A DNA stretch of 64,000 nt from Haemonchus contortus (GCA_000469685.2 LS997562.1:25578076-25642075); one strand, 5' to 3'. Positions 11,001 through 22,500 are shown, counted from the stretch's first letter. The notes: generated by a model not told the origin, from the sequence alone. Numbers and translations: made by a program.

Positions 11001-14000
11001 CCAGATAATTCTTCCGACCATACTCAAGCCCTTTGCGTTGAATAAAATCGATATCCCCTATGTACATCTTCTAACTACTTTGTAAAGGCAAGAAAGAGGC
11101 CCGGCGTAAGCAGAGAAGAGCAGGAGGGCCGATCTTACCTGTGCTTGAAGACGGGACGGATCTAGTCTAAGAAGGACCGTTAAGAAGGAAATGTAAGAAA
11201 ATTTAGCTTTCCCATAACACTAGCTTTATCGTAATCATAAAGTTTTACGAAGCTTTTGCGTTCATTTCGGCTTGTTTTTTCTTTAATGCTACAATCTGTA
11301 CCTATAATTCTACATTGATCGTTTAATTTCGGGAATTTTCTTAGATCCAGACTTTTGGGGGAGGTTTTCTAATGGTGTCACCTGTGGAGACAAAATAAAA
11401 TCGAAAATGAGCTGGTCCAGATAGGAACTAAACCACGTCAAGCATTTAAAACCATGTACAAGGTGTCCCGAAATTATGGGCGCCAAAATTCAGAAAGTTC
11501 TAAGGCAGAAGTAATTTGTCAAATTCACTTCACCCATTATTGACTAGTCGCACGGGAAAGTTTTCTTAAAATGTGCGTGGTTGCTGAAGCGAAACTCTTT
11601 ATATGTTTTAGATGGTCGAGGCTCATTCAGTGCCATTTGCAATCATTGGCGTGCGAGAGGCGGGAGGGCATTATGGAATTATTTAGGATTCCTATAATAT
11701 ACTTACTGAAGGTTATCGAACGACATAGGAAAGAATATTAATCAAAGACAAGCCAGGAATGGATAAAAAGTCATTGTTTCCAAATGTAGGTAGAACTATC
11801 ATAATGGTTCGTTTCCGCGTCGGTTGTGATCTCGAGTGACCCATCAAAAAGACGACAAAGAGCAACACTCATCGAGGTTGTCGTTGGGTAGGATTGTCAA
11901 GCAAAAACAACATCGCCGAACCTGTCGTATGCACAAATGCCGCTTTATTTCTGATCTCGACAAACAGTGTAGGGCCAACAAATGCAGAAAGTTACTAATT
12001 CACTCGAGTGGAGACACGCGACCCTTCGTCGTTTTCTCTAGCAAAAAACTTGACGAAAAAGCCATTCCTCAGCGAATAAAACGATCACGTTCTGGCTATG
12101 ATTATCAACGTGCAACTTCTTCCAAAAAAGTTGCCATGGGAACAGCAAGATGTGTACGTAATGTATACGACTGTTGTATGCAATGTGAATGACTGTTTTA
12201 CTGTAATTGTTTAAATGTGTTGCTTTGTATTAAATTGTGTTGTTCTACTTATTCTTGCTCTCGGATTTCGTCAACCAGGAGCGGAGGATGCCGCTGCCAA
12301 TCGATAAATGAAGGCGCCAACCATCGATGACGTCCCAATGCAGATCCCCAATGGACCAATCACAGCAGCCCAGCGGCCCGCCACTTTTAGCGCCTATATA
12401 AGGCAGGCGATCAAGTATTGTGTTTTATTTTCGTTCTTGCAGTGGTCACGTGTAGTGACTACATAATAGAGTCTTATCGGCCGCGTCGAGTACGCTTCGC
12501 ATACCACGGCGAAGGGAGGCACGAGCACCCCTGTCCGTGTACAAGCCGCTTCTTCAGAAACAATCTCCCTTGCCTGCAGATTGTCTACCTCTTTGAAAAC
12601 AGCAGTCACATCACACTTGGGGGCCGAACCGGGATACGAACGACCTGCGAAGACGCATTAACCGTATACTTTTACGAAAACTTTCTGCGAAGACGAATTA
12701 CTACTTTCATTACGTTTATGAAAACTGGGAGTTCCTAGCTCGGCAACTATTGGAAGTCAATATATTTACTGACATAATCGAACATGGCCCGACATGATGC
12801 CGTCTGAAAGAGCTATGAGGCAACTATTAATTGCCCTGGAAAGGCACCTACAGCCGGATGGGAAACTTCTGTTCTTCCCGAGTCCGTACGAGGATCACAA
12901 CCAGCAAGAATGGACTGCGATGGGAAGAGTGCGCGGAATTCGTTCGGTTCATGACCACACCGGGTCGAGGATTCGAAGCTGTGGTGAGAGACCACTACTC
13001 GGATACCCTGGAAACCGCTCCGTATACCCACCCTGCGATTTGCCGGAGACGGACCCGCGCTTCAAGAACACTCCATTCATTGTCGTACATGGAAAAGATG
13101 CATGTGACCGTGAGCGACATCCTCAGAGTGGAAGAGTTTGAAGCAGCATCGGACCAGCTCAACGAGAAGCGCCGGGAGGAGCAAGCAGCCAAGTGGAGGC
13201 GACGTCGAAACGGATTCAACCAAATTTCTTCGTCATCGCAGATCCTGATCAGAGACGACACGACCTGAACTTTTCGTTTCGATGCCCCGGTGAAAACCCA
13301 TGCGAAGAGAGAGCGACAACCCGGGACGGAGCAAGTAGTTCTTAAAGGAGAAGAGCGCGTTTTCCACCGAGTAGAACACACCCTTATGGATCCGCTAGAT
13401 GAGCATCCGGTAGCAGGCCCAAGGTGAGAAAGGAAGGTACAAGGCACCCGCGGAAAAACAATCGCTGAGCTTAAGAGTCAGGCCGACTCCTCGACTCGAC
13501 GGGCATGTATGTAATTGTATGACTGTTGTATGAAATGTAAATGACTGTTGTTATTGAAATTGTTTAAATGTGTTGCTTTGTATTAAATGATGTTGTTCAA
13601 GTTATCCTTGCTCGTAATCCAGGAGAGGAGGACGCCGCTGTCAAAAGATAAATGAAGGCGCCAACCATCGATGACGTCACAAGGCAGATCCCCAATGAAT
13701 TACAGCAGCCCAGCGGCCCCGCCCCTTTTAGCGCCTATATAACGCCGACGAACTGCTAATAGGTTATTGTTGTTATTCTTGCAGTGGTCGGATGTAGTGA
13801 CCACATAATAAAGTCTTTTCGGCCGCGTTGAGTACGTCTCGCATACCGCGGTGAAGGGGGACACGAGCACCCCTGATCGTGTGAATGATGACGTTTTTTG
13901 AGGGAGTCAATGGCAAGGGTAAGACGCTCGTGGTTCCGTCGGTACCGGTCCGTACTTTTCTCTTTAGGCTGGAGTACGGTCCTTTTAACAAGACCGTACT

Positions 14001-17000
14001 CCAGCCCACAAAGAAAAGCTCGCCCGGGAGTGGTACCAACACCAGCTGCTCGACTTCATTAGCAAAGAGGAATGGCCGTCCGTTTTCCAGATCTTAACCC
14101 ACTTGACTCCTCCTTCTAGAAGAGGACCTAAAAGGTTTGCAGTCTCAGTTCAGAGTCCTAGAAAGGAAGCCTCAACAACGATTGAGAAGGAAAAGAGGTG
14201 AATTAGGAGTTCGAGAGCAAAATCGGGCCTCCTATCCGAGCTCATGGAGATATTGTGAACTGTGATTATAATGATGTTGTGATACCTCATGTTAGCGGTA
14301 TGCTAGGCATATAGGCAAGCTAGGCATATACAAACAAATTGCTATGATTATAACCAGAATATGTTTCAGTCAAAAAAACAACTTACAACCAGAACTTATC
14401 GCGGCAAAAAAAAGAGAAAAGAAGCAATCCAGTAGACCGCGATTGATACTTTTAAGGCAACGACGACTTCGGGAGAGATCACATCATAAAACATCATAAA
14501 AAGTGCTGACCACTCATCCCGCGACATTTATGGCCGATACTAGTCGACACTGAAGGGGAACTATCTGTAAAGAACTGTAGACCTTTCAGCATGCACGGGC
14601 TATCGAGGTGCAAATTATTCGGCTGAATTCCATACTACACCGACGAACTCCCTAAGTTTGTTACTAGCATCATCTCGTAGGTTTGTAACGCAGATTTTAG
14701 ATCTGCATTCGTAACGAGTACTTCTGTAAGGTCTCATCTGTTTTAGTCACTGCGATCTAATCTTTTTACCTGTTAATCCTCAGAGGAGTTATGCCATCAA
14801 GGTAAACCCATACAGGTCAAGGGAGGGTTACGGTACCAAGTTTCTAGAGTATGCTACAGAAAAAAATCCTATTCAGCACAACGATGAAGGCGAATCTATG
14901 TACAGTAAAAACCCAATAGGTTAGTGATGGAAATTTCTCAATAGTGCGCCTTCAACAGTGCATGTAAGCCAATATAAAATTGAGATTTTTGACGGCTTGG
15001 ATTAACGCATATCTATCAAAAAGGTGGTTCGCGGGAGATCTTTGTTCAGAATTACTCAAAACTTGATCGGGAACGGTGTCATGGAAAGTATTATACAAGA
15101 CGCAAATTGATTCACGGATAGAAAATTCAGATCGTAATCTCAATCCATTCTCTCTACTGACTAATTCGTGGAAACTGATCTTACTTCTGCTTCACCGCTT
15201 TGTCTATTTTATTGGCTGCATTTTGGAACCGTAGAAATGTAATACTACTCATCAAAAATTCATAGAGAGATGAAACTTTTCAAACCCACCGCAAGAAGAT
15301 CCTGCAGTGCACTTTCAAGGCTACAATTAGGGAGACTTCCAAGAGCTCTCGCTAGTGTTCTCTCAGCAATACCTAGCGTCGAAACCTGAATAAGGGTTAT
15401 CATTTACGCACTTCGTGCCATATTTCCATGTGAGAGTCAGGCCAATCGGAATGCGCAAATTCACCCCGCTTTCTGAGATGTATTTGAAACGCAAAGTGGA
15501 ACATGGGTATTCTCCTTTTCACTTTTCAATATAATATTTTTGCTCACAAAATCTCACGCATCATTCATTATGCTATTAGGTTGGTGCAAAAGGAATGCAG
15601 GTTGTTTGTTTTACTAGTTTCAACACTATTTTTTAAAAGAAAACTAAGCCTTTTTTATTGGGTATTATACATTGTTGGAAAGCTTATTCCTTGCGCTTTT
15701 TAAATATGTATGTGAAATTTCATTCAAATTGCTTAATTTTAAAAAAATGTGGTTTTTATTTTCAGATGTCTAGTCGCGATTTTCGTCAAATTTACTTCTA
15801 TGAGTTGAAGCTGGGTCGGGCTGCCGCTCAAACCGCTCGAAATATCAACGAAGTATGGGGCCAGGGAAGTGTCAACGAATGCACAGTACAACGTTGGTTC
15901 CAAAAGTTCCGTGCCGGCAATACCAGCCTCGAAGACGAACCACATGGCAGCCGTCTACCAACACTTGATATCGATCAATTGAAGGCGTCCGTCGAAGCTG
16001 ATCCGCACAAAACGACAGAAGACATTGCGAAGGAACTCAATGTCCATCACACTACAGTTGTTCGCCATTTGAAGGAAAATGGGAAGACTAAGAAGTACGC
16101 GACAGTTTCGTTCCTACTGCATCTCACCCACAATCAGGTACTTGTTATGGTCAAGCCGAATATACTTGAAGACTAAGACGTTGAACTACGAAACTCTTGA
16201 TCATCCACCACACTCGCCAGACCTTTCACCTACTGACTTTCACATTTTCAAGCACCTCGACAACTTCTTGCGGGAAAAACGCTTCAGAAACCAAGATGAT
16301 GCAGAAACTGCCTTCAATGAGTACATTGCTTCCAGAAACCCAGACTTCTATGATATTGGTATTAAGAAGCTCGTTTCTCGTTGGCAGAAGTGTGTTGATT
16401 GTAATGGTGATTACTTTGAATGAATAAATGTTGTTGGAGCTAAGTTGTAGTTAATTTAGAGTTAAGGTAGGAAAACCTGCATTCCTTTCGCACCAACCTA
16501 ATATAACATTATGAAGACTCAACAGCGATGTGCACGTGATCTCGAATCTACTTCCCGAATTTGCAGAACGGTTCTCCGAACGTATTTACGAAGCACACAC
16601 ATGTGCTCCAGACCAATGCTGCTGGTAGTGGACTCATAGGCGTCCTTCAGAGAACGTGGATCTACCAAGCTCTTTCATCGTCACAAAAGTAGCTGAATGT
16701 GATGACATCCATGCAGTAAAAGGCTAAAACAGCCACTGGGTGTTTAGTTCATTTGAAATTCGAAAATATGATTGAACGTATCACCAAATCCGTAGTGGCT
16801 TATGATCTCAAGTTTTGCGCATACGCTCGTGGCTCGATTCCTTGCTCACAAACATTTATCTACTTTTATCTACTTTATTCTTTTCTTCAATTTCTGAGGA
16901 ATCACTCTCTTTTTCACGGCATGGCGGCGACTACTCTCATCTAGATGATTTTCAACTCCGTTTTCCCTAGAATCCTGTGAGTAATTGTGGAGCAACAGAA

Positions 17001-19658
17001 TGAGACAAAACCTCTTTCATTCGTTGTACATACTGTGGAAAACTTCTCTGCTTTGAACAATGTGTGACAGAATATCGCATATGTTTGTAAAGCGGTAAAA
17101 GTCATTCTACTGTGGACATGGAATATGGCGCAAACATGCAAGAATAGTTGAAGCGTTTTTGTACGGTTAGGGTGAGAGAAGAATAAACTTAAGCATCAAA
17201 GGTCGTGGGCTGCGACCAAATCAACATAAAAGCGAATTCTCAGGCCATCTTAAAGTTTCGAGAAAAAAGTCTTGTTGAGTGCAAAAATTCCGTCCTCAAC
17301 AGAACCCGAACTTGGTCCCTCGCACATGAGGTGTCACTCTCACGCCGCTCCACTGTCATTGCAGTCAAACCGACAGCCCTATATTTTTTGTGCTGTGTTT
17401 AGTGTCGGACTGATCACCCTCATAACTCATCCAGAGAATCGTTCGGCAAATTTGGAACAGATTTGGACAGATTTGAGATCAGCATACGAGAACACGTCTA
17501 GCAGTACAAATCCATTTCAAATTGCCACTTCGACTTGGGTTCTTTCCTGTTTAGAAAACTTCCTTGATTTACTGTGCCTCGTTGGTCCCCACACTGGGAA
17601 GACTGGGAAGTCTTTGTTTGCAAAAGGCTGTTCGAATAGCTCCGTTTATTAGGCTCAGAAATCTGAACCGTATCAACTGATACTTTTCTACGGTGTACAA
17701 TTTTTGTTAGCTAACGAATGATATTGTCTCAGAGACTAAACTGCATTACCTGATACTCGAATCGTCCTCTCATATGCAGAAACTCGTACGAATCCGCACT
17801 TAGGGCGACAGCTTTGTCAAGGTATTGCTGAAGAGAGCATACGCTTTCAGGAAACCGATCAATCACGATATTCCAACATTATTGTAACTGGCGCTATTGA
17901 GCATTTCACTGCATCGAACTACGCTTCAATGACACAGCGCGCTCCAAAGTACCCCACTGCAGCACGACAAGGCAATAGACATCTAAGGTGCAGGTGTGAA
18001 CAGGAACGAAAATTCAGTAGGGACACTCGGCTTTTAAGTAACCCCATGGCTTACCCAGCACCCAGCCCCGGCTCCTTGAATGCGAAATGCCATCAAAACG
18101 GTCTCGAAATGGATTCAATCTCACAGTGTGAATGTCCGCAGTGCATCTCGAGTGATTGGCTAAATCAGTGAATCCCGATCCCACACGACGCCGCTCTACA
18201 CAGTTTCAGTCTGTGTAGACCAATGGGCCTTTGAATGCTGGGTGAACAAAAGAAGGATCGGATAAGCAGTTATAAGTGCGTCTTTGGGAAAAAGGAAGGA
18301 TGGACACAACCATCCTGGCTGACAGCAGCTTCTGTATACTGTGTGTAGAGATAGTCGGTAGACAGTTCCAATATTCGAAACGCCTAGAGAAATCTTACGT
18401 CACTTCTATGGGCGTTTCAATTATTGGGAATGGTAATATGTGAGACAGCGCAGTGTGCAGATGAATGCACAAACTCTACAAACCTGGGCGAGCCAAAATA
18501 CGAGAGATGGAAGATCCAGCTATTGGTTCAAAAGCTATACTCTCGAAGAGCGAAGTATTTAAAGTCACCGCTCACGATAAAAATGGTTTCAATATGTGGC
18601 TCCCAAAGAAAACATGATTGACGTGGTCGGGAAACGGCCTAGATAGGGCGTAAAGGGACCCATAACCATCTTAGCCGACGTCCGCACCCAAGGGTGAACG
18701 CTGTGCTGTAGATACTGCAGAGGTTGCGCCATTGACATATGCAGGAAGCTTACTGTAGCCAATACGCAATGGAATATCATTTGGACAACTTCACATAGCG
18801 CCCTCCCTGCAACTTTTTCGCCACATTCTCGTCCGAACTCCAATTACTACTTCTATAAAGACTTACATTTCTCTGAGAAGACCATTTTTCATGATTTATC
18901 CGCGACCTTTGCACTATTCTATACTATCACTTCCACTATTCGTCTCAAACCAGATACTCCAGAATTACTATAACTGTGCCTTCAGGCCAATCTATCGATA
19001 CAAATGCGTAACGCTAGCATTTTCGGTGCCAAAATGTTCTGGAGGACACTTTCTGTGCTCGTTGAAAGCGGGAGGTGATCATTGCACTGGAAGCAACATC
19101 AGCAAGCCAAGATCCATTGAAGCTAGCAAATACGAGCTGCTTTCTTTCAACACATGAAATGAGGGGTCACTTCAAGGGTCTTCTACAGACTCGTCCAGTT
19201 TATACTTCACCAGGAGACAAATGATATTCCCAATCCCATAGTTTCCATCCACATGACATTATTGCTTACGCTGCTGCTGCTTACGCCGCTGAAGTCCGCC
19301 TTCAGAATAACAGGAATACCTGAAACTCGAATCCGAATTTCACTTTGTCCATCATCGAGCTATCCTCAGCCAATTTGCCAGTGGCTGAACAAAGCAATGA
19401 GAGCACGTCAACATCCGTTGGTTCTCTTTCGTGCGCTTCTAGAGCGTAGTCGTGGGCTGTAAATGTTTTTCAAGCAGATTGACTCGCCTAATTATAAAAG
19501 GAAAGAAATGTCCGATAAAATACTCGGCAGGAGTACAGGAAAACACCTTTTTGAAGCCATTGCAATCGGGTTTCATCGCCTTCAGCGCAGCCTTTATTAT
19601 AGCAAGCCGTTGCGGCGCGATATAACCAACCCATTCTGTCCGTAGAGGACGAAGAACT
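5024..19658 (-). CDS. RMD/RMDN-family TPR protein (regulator of microtubule dynamics), 5' end incomplete
   Basis: Six minus-strand exons in order: 19658-19547, 19456-19320, 17827-17750, 15385-15290, 5272-5171 and 5116-5024 (stop TAG). All acceptors are AG after pyrimidines (TTCCTTCAG, TTTACAG, CTCTTCAG, ATTCAG, TTTTCAG, TTTAAG), all donors GT, and phases match throughout, giving 205 codons. Landmarks match the family: WLYRAATACY (usual WRLARA position), LEAHEREPTDVDV, the helix QYLDKAVALSADSYEF, ERTLARALGSLP, and the signature ADKISPDEIENVFFIGKTYDAMGD, whose human RMDN1 counterpart has LLLLGKTYL, then a short tail ending EEAKQIL. These proteins are TPR-like, cytoplasmic or membrane-associated, and bind microtubules. 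The start is missing; 23910-23803 may hold the preceding exon. Introns hold Tc1, mariner, LTR and satellite DNA. Which paralogue this is cannot be decided. Confidence 0.85.
5360..6569 (+). mobile_element. Tc1/mariner-superfamily transposon, decayed
   Basis: TA target duplication (5358-5359 and 6570-6571) and terminal inverted repeats beginning CAGSGTGCGGCAAAAGTTY at both ends. The plus-strand transposase remnant has an N-terminal helix-turn-helix stretch (5471-5725; KDQQASILHRHLAGCTANTI), a first catalytic-type motif LFTDERLF (about 5803-5826), and a C-terminal block WPPNSPAPYPLDHSVWS in which the expected catalytic Asp of SPDLNP is Ala. Many stops separate the blocks. The element sits inside the 10-kb intron of the RMD-family gene. 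A second, more decayed element with a related end and C-terminal motif is at 29653-30916. Confidence 0.85.
5949..6049. repeat. near-perfect inverted duplication (hairpin) inside a transposon
   Basis: The stretch running from ATCACATCGGACGGCAAGAT to a GGTACC centre is followed by its reverse complement ending GCCGCCCGATGTGATTGG. Arms are about 50 bp, with a few mismatches and one extra C. It lies in the middle of the transposase remnant, so the same coding segment is present in both directions. Confidence 0.85.
6600..7350 (-). repeat. composite satellite repeat: microsatellite, 109-144-bp units, paired hairpins
   Basis: Starts with a GTGTGTTT/GTGTGTGT microsatellite and then four degenerate units, each with a variant of CGTTCAAATTTGGTAGGAG and GGATGGGAACAC followed by a GC-rich CCGCCCACAGGGGCGGGG-like stretch. 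The unit start motif is at 6673, 6817, 6934 and 7043, so spacing is irregular (144, 117, 109 bp). The block ends with two GC hairpins (GCCCGGCGAAGCCGGGC and GCCCGGCGTTAGCCGGGC, 7290-7346). Related copies run in the opposite orientation at 9.0-10.3 and 19.7-21.5 kb. This architecture resembles non-autonomous Helitron/Helentron elements, but that class is inference. Confidence 0.7.
7764..8851 (-). mobile_element. Tc1/Tc3-like transposase pseudogene
   Basis: Minus-strand remnant read in pieces. The N-terminus (8851-8645) has PRGRHNSSEEKARN...GSSMRAIRKQI, the first helix-turn-helix, matching the Tc3 family start. The second HTH (8666-8451) has GRPRKLTANGERRMLRA and SLNQVRSNLG. The C-terminal core (8260-8045 and 8078-7764) has KMETKDYQEAL and WPGLNPMKNLWEIIVRKI, the latter being the conserved Tc1 SPDLNPIENLW block. 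Frameshifts join these segments, so it is inactive. Clear terminal repeats were not found. Confidence 0.8.
8995..10685. repeat. repeat block bounded by inverted TAGCGCTCAAGTCTTCGGCC-type ends
   Basis: An end motif AGTAGCGCTCAAGTCTTCGGCC near 9010 recurs inverted near 10655-10677 (GGCCGAAGACTTTTGAGCGCTACT), suggesting a 1.7-kb element or a composite. Inside, 9108-9480 is a same-orientation copy of 20060-20770 (shared CCAGTTGGGCCACGCACGC and TACATCATTARWTGAG motifs), and 10010-10260 carries the satellite motifs plus ACACACAAACACACC. No transposase reading frame is visible. Confidence 0.55.
10690..12150. other. no recognisable gene
   Basis: No coding exon recognised; part of the largest RMD-family intron. 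At 11458-11500 the sequence TACAAGGTGTCCCGAAATTA looks like a mariner-type end without a partner. At 11836-12192 (+) a basic 118-codon frame is open directly before the LTR element, with no similarity I can name. Confidence 0.35.
12153..12543 (+). repeat. left LTR, with TATA promoter
   Basis: Copy 1 of the direct repeat; TATATAA lies near 12395-12402 after a GCGCC element, and GTCTTATCGGCCGCGTCGAG near its end matches the right copy with substitutions. The two LTRs differ by many point changes and small gaps, which suggests an old insertion. Confidence 0.75.
13506..13884 (+). repeat. right LTR
   Basis: Copy 2 of the direct repeat; same landmarks in the same order, including CCTATATAACGCC near 13733 and AAAGTCTTTTCGGCCGCGTT. 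A 27-bp-arm hairpin follows about 70 bp downstream (13955-14018). Confidence 0.75.
13955..14018. repeat. hairpin with 27-bp arms
   Basis: CTTTTCTCTTTAGGCTGGAG and TACGGTC pair with GACCGTA and CTCCAGCCCACAAAGAAAAG across a 10-nt spacer, with only a few mismatches. Function unknown; it lies just beyond the right LTR. Confidence 0.8.
14100..15285. other. intron sequence, nothing recognised
   Basis: A/T-rich intron of the RMD-family gene. I see no exon, no inverted-repeat element and no transposase motif here. Confidence 0.5.
15576..16501 (+). mobile_element. internally deleted mariner element
   Basis: Bounded by TA (15574-15575 and 16502-16503) with inverted ends TTAGGTTGGTGCAAAAGGAA and CCTTTCGCACCAACCTAA; 926 bp against about 1.3 kb for intact mariners. 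The transposase begins at 15766 (MSSRDFRQIYFYELKLG), keeps both helix-turn-helix regions (ARNINEVWGQGSVNECTVQRWF; LNVHHTTVVRHLKENGK), then loses about 360 bp of the catalytic core including the DNARPH-type block. It resumes in another frame near 16170 with HPPHSPDLSPTDFHIFKHL and the end RWQKCVDCNGDYFE. This is close to the mariner type found in human SETMAR. It cannot make an active transposase but has intact ends. It lies about 190 bp upstream of an RMD-family exon, inside its intron. Confidence 0.93.
16505..17745. other. intron sequence, nothing recognised
   Basis: Part of the intron between RMD-family exons 17827-17750 and 15385-15290. Open frames of 60-126 codons on the plus strand (for example 17272-17652) show no recognisable motif. 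Confidence 0.4.
18595..18850 (+). repeat. copy of a non-coding repeat family (copy 1)
   Basis: Shares AACGGCC-AGATAGGGCGT and the block around CCCAAGGGTG...TGCGCCATTGACATATG with the longer copies at 45120-45560 and 47515-47975. It lies in an RMD-family intron. Non-coding; element class unknown. Confidence 0.5.
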
Positions 19659-19689
19659 CTGAAGGAATGATGGAATCAGAGCGAGAAAG

Positions 19690-21545
19690 ATATGCATCTA
19701 ACGAAGAGAAAACAAAGCCCTCAAACCGAACTCCACTCTAATGAGTAACGCTTTGCGCCTTATCTCAATACCAGTTAGTTCAACCGGCTGACGCCAGGCT
19801 TCCCGTCTTCCTATGACAGGGTTGTGATAATCAGCAAACAGCACGCTCATTCTTTGGAACAAATGATACCTTCCGAAACATGAAATTCGATAGAGGATCG
19901 ATAGGGCATGCAAACGATATTCAAAATGTCCTATGCCTTTGATCGGAAGTCTCGATCTGTCGCTGTTCATCTTAAATATATAGCTCTGGTCGAACACACA
20001 CAGACACACAGAGACACACAAATACACAGATTATCAAATTATATGAAGTAGGATATAATATTAACCAGTTGGGCCACGCACGCTAATGCGCCCACTACCG
20101 CTTACCTACGACTTGTTCGAGGACCAATATGAACAGTATTTGTTTACTTCCCTTTTCATAACGGTTTCCTCACCGCGCTTACGTGAGATTCACACTTTTC
20201 ATCTTGCCCAAGCGTCTTTCAGAAGGACGCACAAACCGACCAACAAACAGACACACAAAGTTACCGCTTTATATATAGAGACAGTCGGACTGCCCGGCTA
20301 ACTGCGGGCTTCCCTCTTTCTTATGATAGAGCCGTGATAAACGGCAAACAGCACGTTCCTTTGGAACGGATGATATTTTTCGGAACACGAAGTTCGATAG
20401 AGGAACAACAGGGCATGCAAGCGATATTCGAAATGTGCCGATGCCTGTGCCTTTGATTACAATCTGTCTCGATCTGTCGCTGTTGATGTTGGAAATAATG
20501 ATCCATTAAAGATTTAACTGGCAGTCATCCGAACCCTTGAATGGTTCTCACACATTGTTGAGTCATAGTAATACTATTATCAAATGTTTTTATGAATGTA
20601 GCTCCTTTTCTATACGGATACATCATTAAATGAGAATCCAAGATTGTTAGCAGTCGGATAAGTTTTGCCATGAATGATATCAAAGCAGAGAGAAACTGTG
20701 ATCCTTCGATGAATGGCAAACTTCGCTGAATCGGATACCCGCTGGGTAGCGGTCGTAAGCAAGAAGTGAACCAAATTTTGTAATCGGTCCCTATCAGTGC
20801 ACTTACCCTTCTTGTCAAGTGGAACATATCAAAGAATCAAAGCAGGATCGTGAATAACGAAGGCGCTAGAATTCAGTTGGTGATTGGATCTTGTTCTCCA
20901 AGGCATCCTCTATCGTCAGTGCTCCCATCCTCCCCCCTCTACCCCTATTGATTTTGCTCTCAAGTCCACGAGATCAGGAGTTATGGATATTCCCTCAGAC
21001 ATTTATTTCGCGAGAATCCCGCCCCCCTAAGGGCGGAGTCCGGCCCTGTGCCATCATTAGCGTTCCCATACTGCCGCCTGTCCTCCTACCAAGTTTTGTA
21101 TGCCCCAGGGCCAAATTGGCAATTTAGGCAGAAACCCCGTCCTCTGTGGACGCGGTTCGGTCTTGCCATCCACCTTAAATGATCTCATCCTGCCTCCAAT
21201 AATCCTGCTCAACTTGAGCGCTCTAGGTCCACCAAGACAGGAGTTAATATTTCGCGCTCAAACATTTATTCTGCTTAAATCCCGCGAACTGTGAGCGGAG
21301 TCCGGTTCTAAAACCCACCATTAATGTCCCTACCCTGCATCGGGTATTCCTAACAACTTTGAACTTTCCAGGTTCACGGGGACAGTAGTTATGATTTTCC
21401 GCTAAAACATTTAGTTCGTACAAACCCCACCCCCTGTGGGCGGAATCCGGTTCTGTCACCCACCTCATGTGTTCTTATCGTCCCTCCTGTGCCCCTACCG
21501 AATTTGAACACTCTAGGTCCACTTGGAAAGGAGTTATGAATTTAG
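19690..21545 (+). repeat. composite satellite repeat, two head units and inverse minisatellite units
   Basis: Two tandem head units (about 19780-20280 and 20290-20770) share a GC hairpin (CCCGGCTAACTGCGGGC in the second), TTCGATAGAGGA, GGGCATGCAA and TCTCGATCTGTCGCTGTT, with ACACACAGACACAC microsatellites and TATATAG stretches between. They are followed (20920-21540) by about five inverse copies of the 109-144-bp GC-rich units seen at 6.6-7.1 kb. The first head unit starts just beyond the RMD-family exon at 19658, so the block fills the intron or 5' flank. Confidence 0.7.
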
Positions 21546-22169
21546 TGAAGCATCATGGTGTGTGTCCTTCCCTCTGCCTGACCTTATAGATCCCCTAACG
21601 AGTGCTCACATAAGATGCTCTGTCGTTTCCGTAACAATCGTTCTCATATCGTTATTTCGAAAGCATGAAATGCGATCGGTCGTTACACCAACGCAGCTGA
21701 TTATGGAGCTAGTCTTATGAGTCCCCGGCAAAAGTGGCTTCTTGTGTTATCCAGCTTTAGCCTATGAATAATCTTTTAAGGGATCGCTGACTTTCCTCCA
21801 TAATCCATAGCAGATTACGAGGGCAAGTCAAGCACTTAGAAGTGGTACTCCAAATGGTAGACGATTCGATGAGGGAACAGTGAAAAGTCTCGAATATCAA
21901 ATGGATATCGAAGCTCTTGGTGACTATAGTGTTCCTCGATGCACACGTTCTACAAAAATCTCACAATCAGTCTCAGTCTCGCAATTCTACAAGAAGTTAT
22001 CGTCATTTGAAGAAGGGCTGATGTCAGAAAAGGCGACGTCGCTCCAACTAAACTCTTCAGTGCCGTTTTCGAGAACATCATACATTGCTAGGAATGAAAG
22101 TGAAGATCGACATTCACTACCTTTGAAGACGTCATTGTGCCTAAACTTATAACCCCGAATACCGAGAGG

Positions 22170-22500
22170 CAAAACAATTGTTGTTCGGATTCGGCACTGT
22201 TTATCGAAACTCGCATGGCGACTGCACCTATACGATATTCATGAGAAAAAGGGTATTTTCTACTGTTTTCTTGATGCTAACGATACGACTGTCAATGACT
22301 TCCCGTTTCTGAGCATGGAGGGAGTATTGAAGCAAACCAAGAACATCCTGCTCCGCGCACGCCTTTTGGACGAAGTCTTGACATACGCCTGAGAGACTTG
22401 GGCTCTACGTTAGAAAGACAAGTATGCAATCAGACAACGCTTGGATTTCCTGATACAAACTGGAGTCAAGAATTCCAAGCTGAACGGGCGAATATCAGAA
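22170..22500 (+). mobile_element. RTE-type LINE fragment
   Basis: Broken frames give TKNILLRARLLDEVLTYA, then a stop, ETWALR and AIRQRLDFL. This matches the region of RTE RT C-termini that the 49.3-49.9 kb copy shows as ...AHLLDQ...TYASRNWTPCKQ. Too short and too broken to be functional. Confidence 0.6.

Larger units (their letters stand above)
12153..13884 (+). mobile_element. short LTR retrotransposon without pol (TRIM/LARD-like)
   Basis: Two direct repeats of about 390 bp (12153-12543 and 13506-13884) begin TGTAYGTAAT and share TTGTTTAAATGTGTTGCTTTG, GAAGGCGCCAACCATCGATG, a TATA box in TTTTAGCGCCTATATAA and a downstream GCAGTGGTC...CATAATA; the left one ends in CA. The 960-bp interior opens with a leader containing GGGGGCCGAACCGGGATACG (12618) and an open frame (12831-13268, +) rich in Arg, Glu and Ser, perhaps a gag remnant. 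No protease, RT or integrase is present. It lies in the 10-kb intron of the RMD-family gene. Confidence 0.75.
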
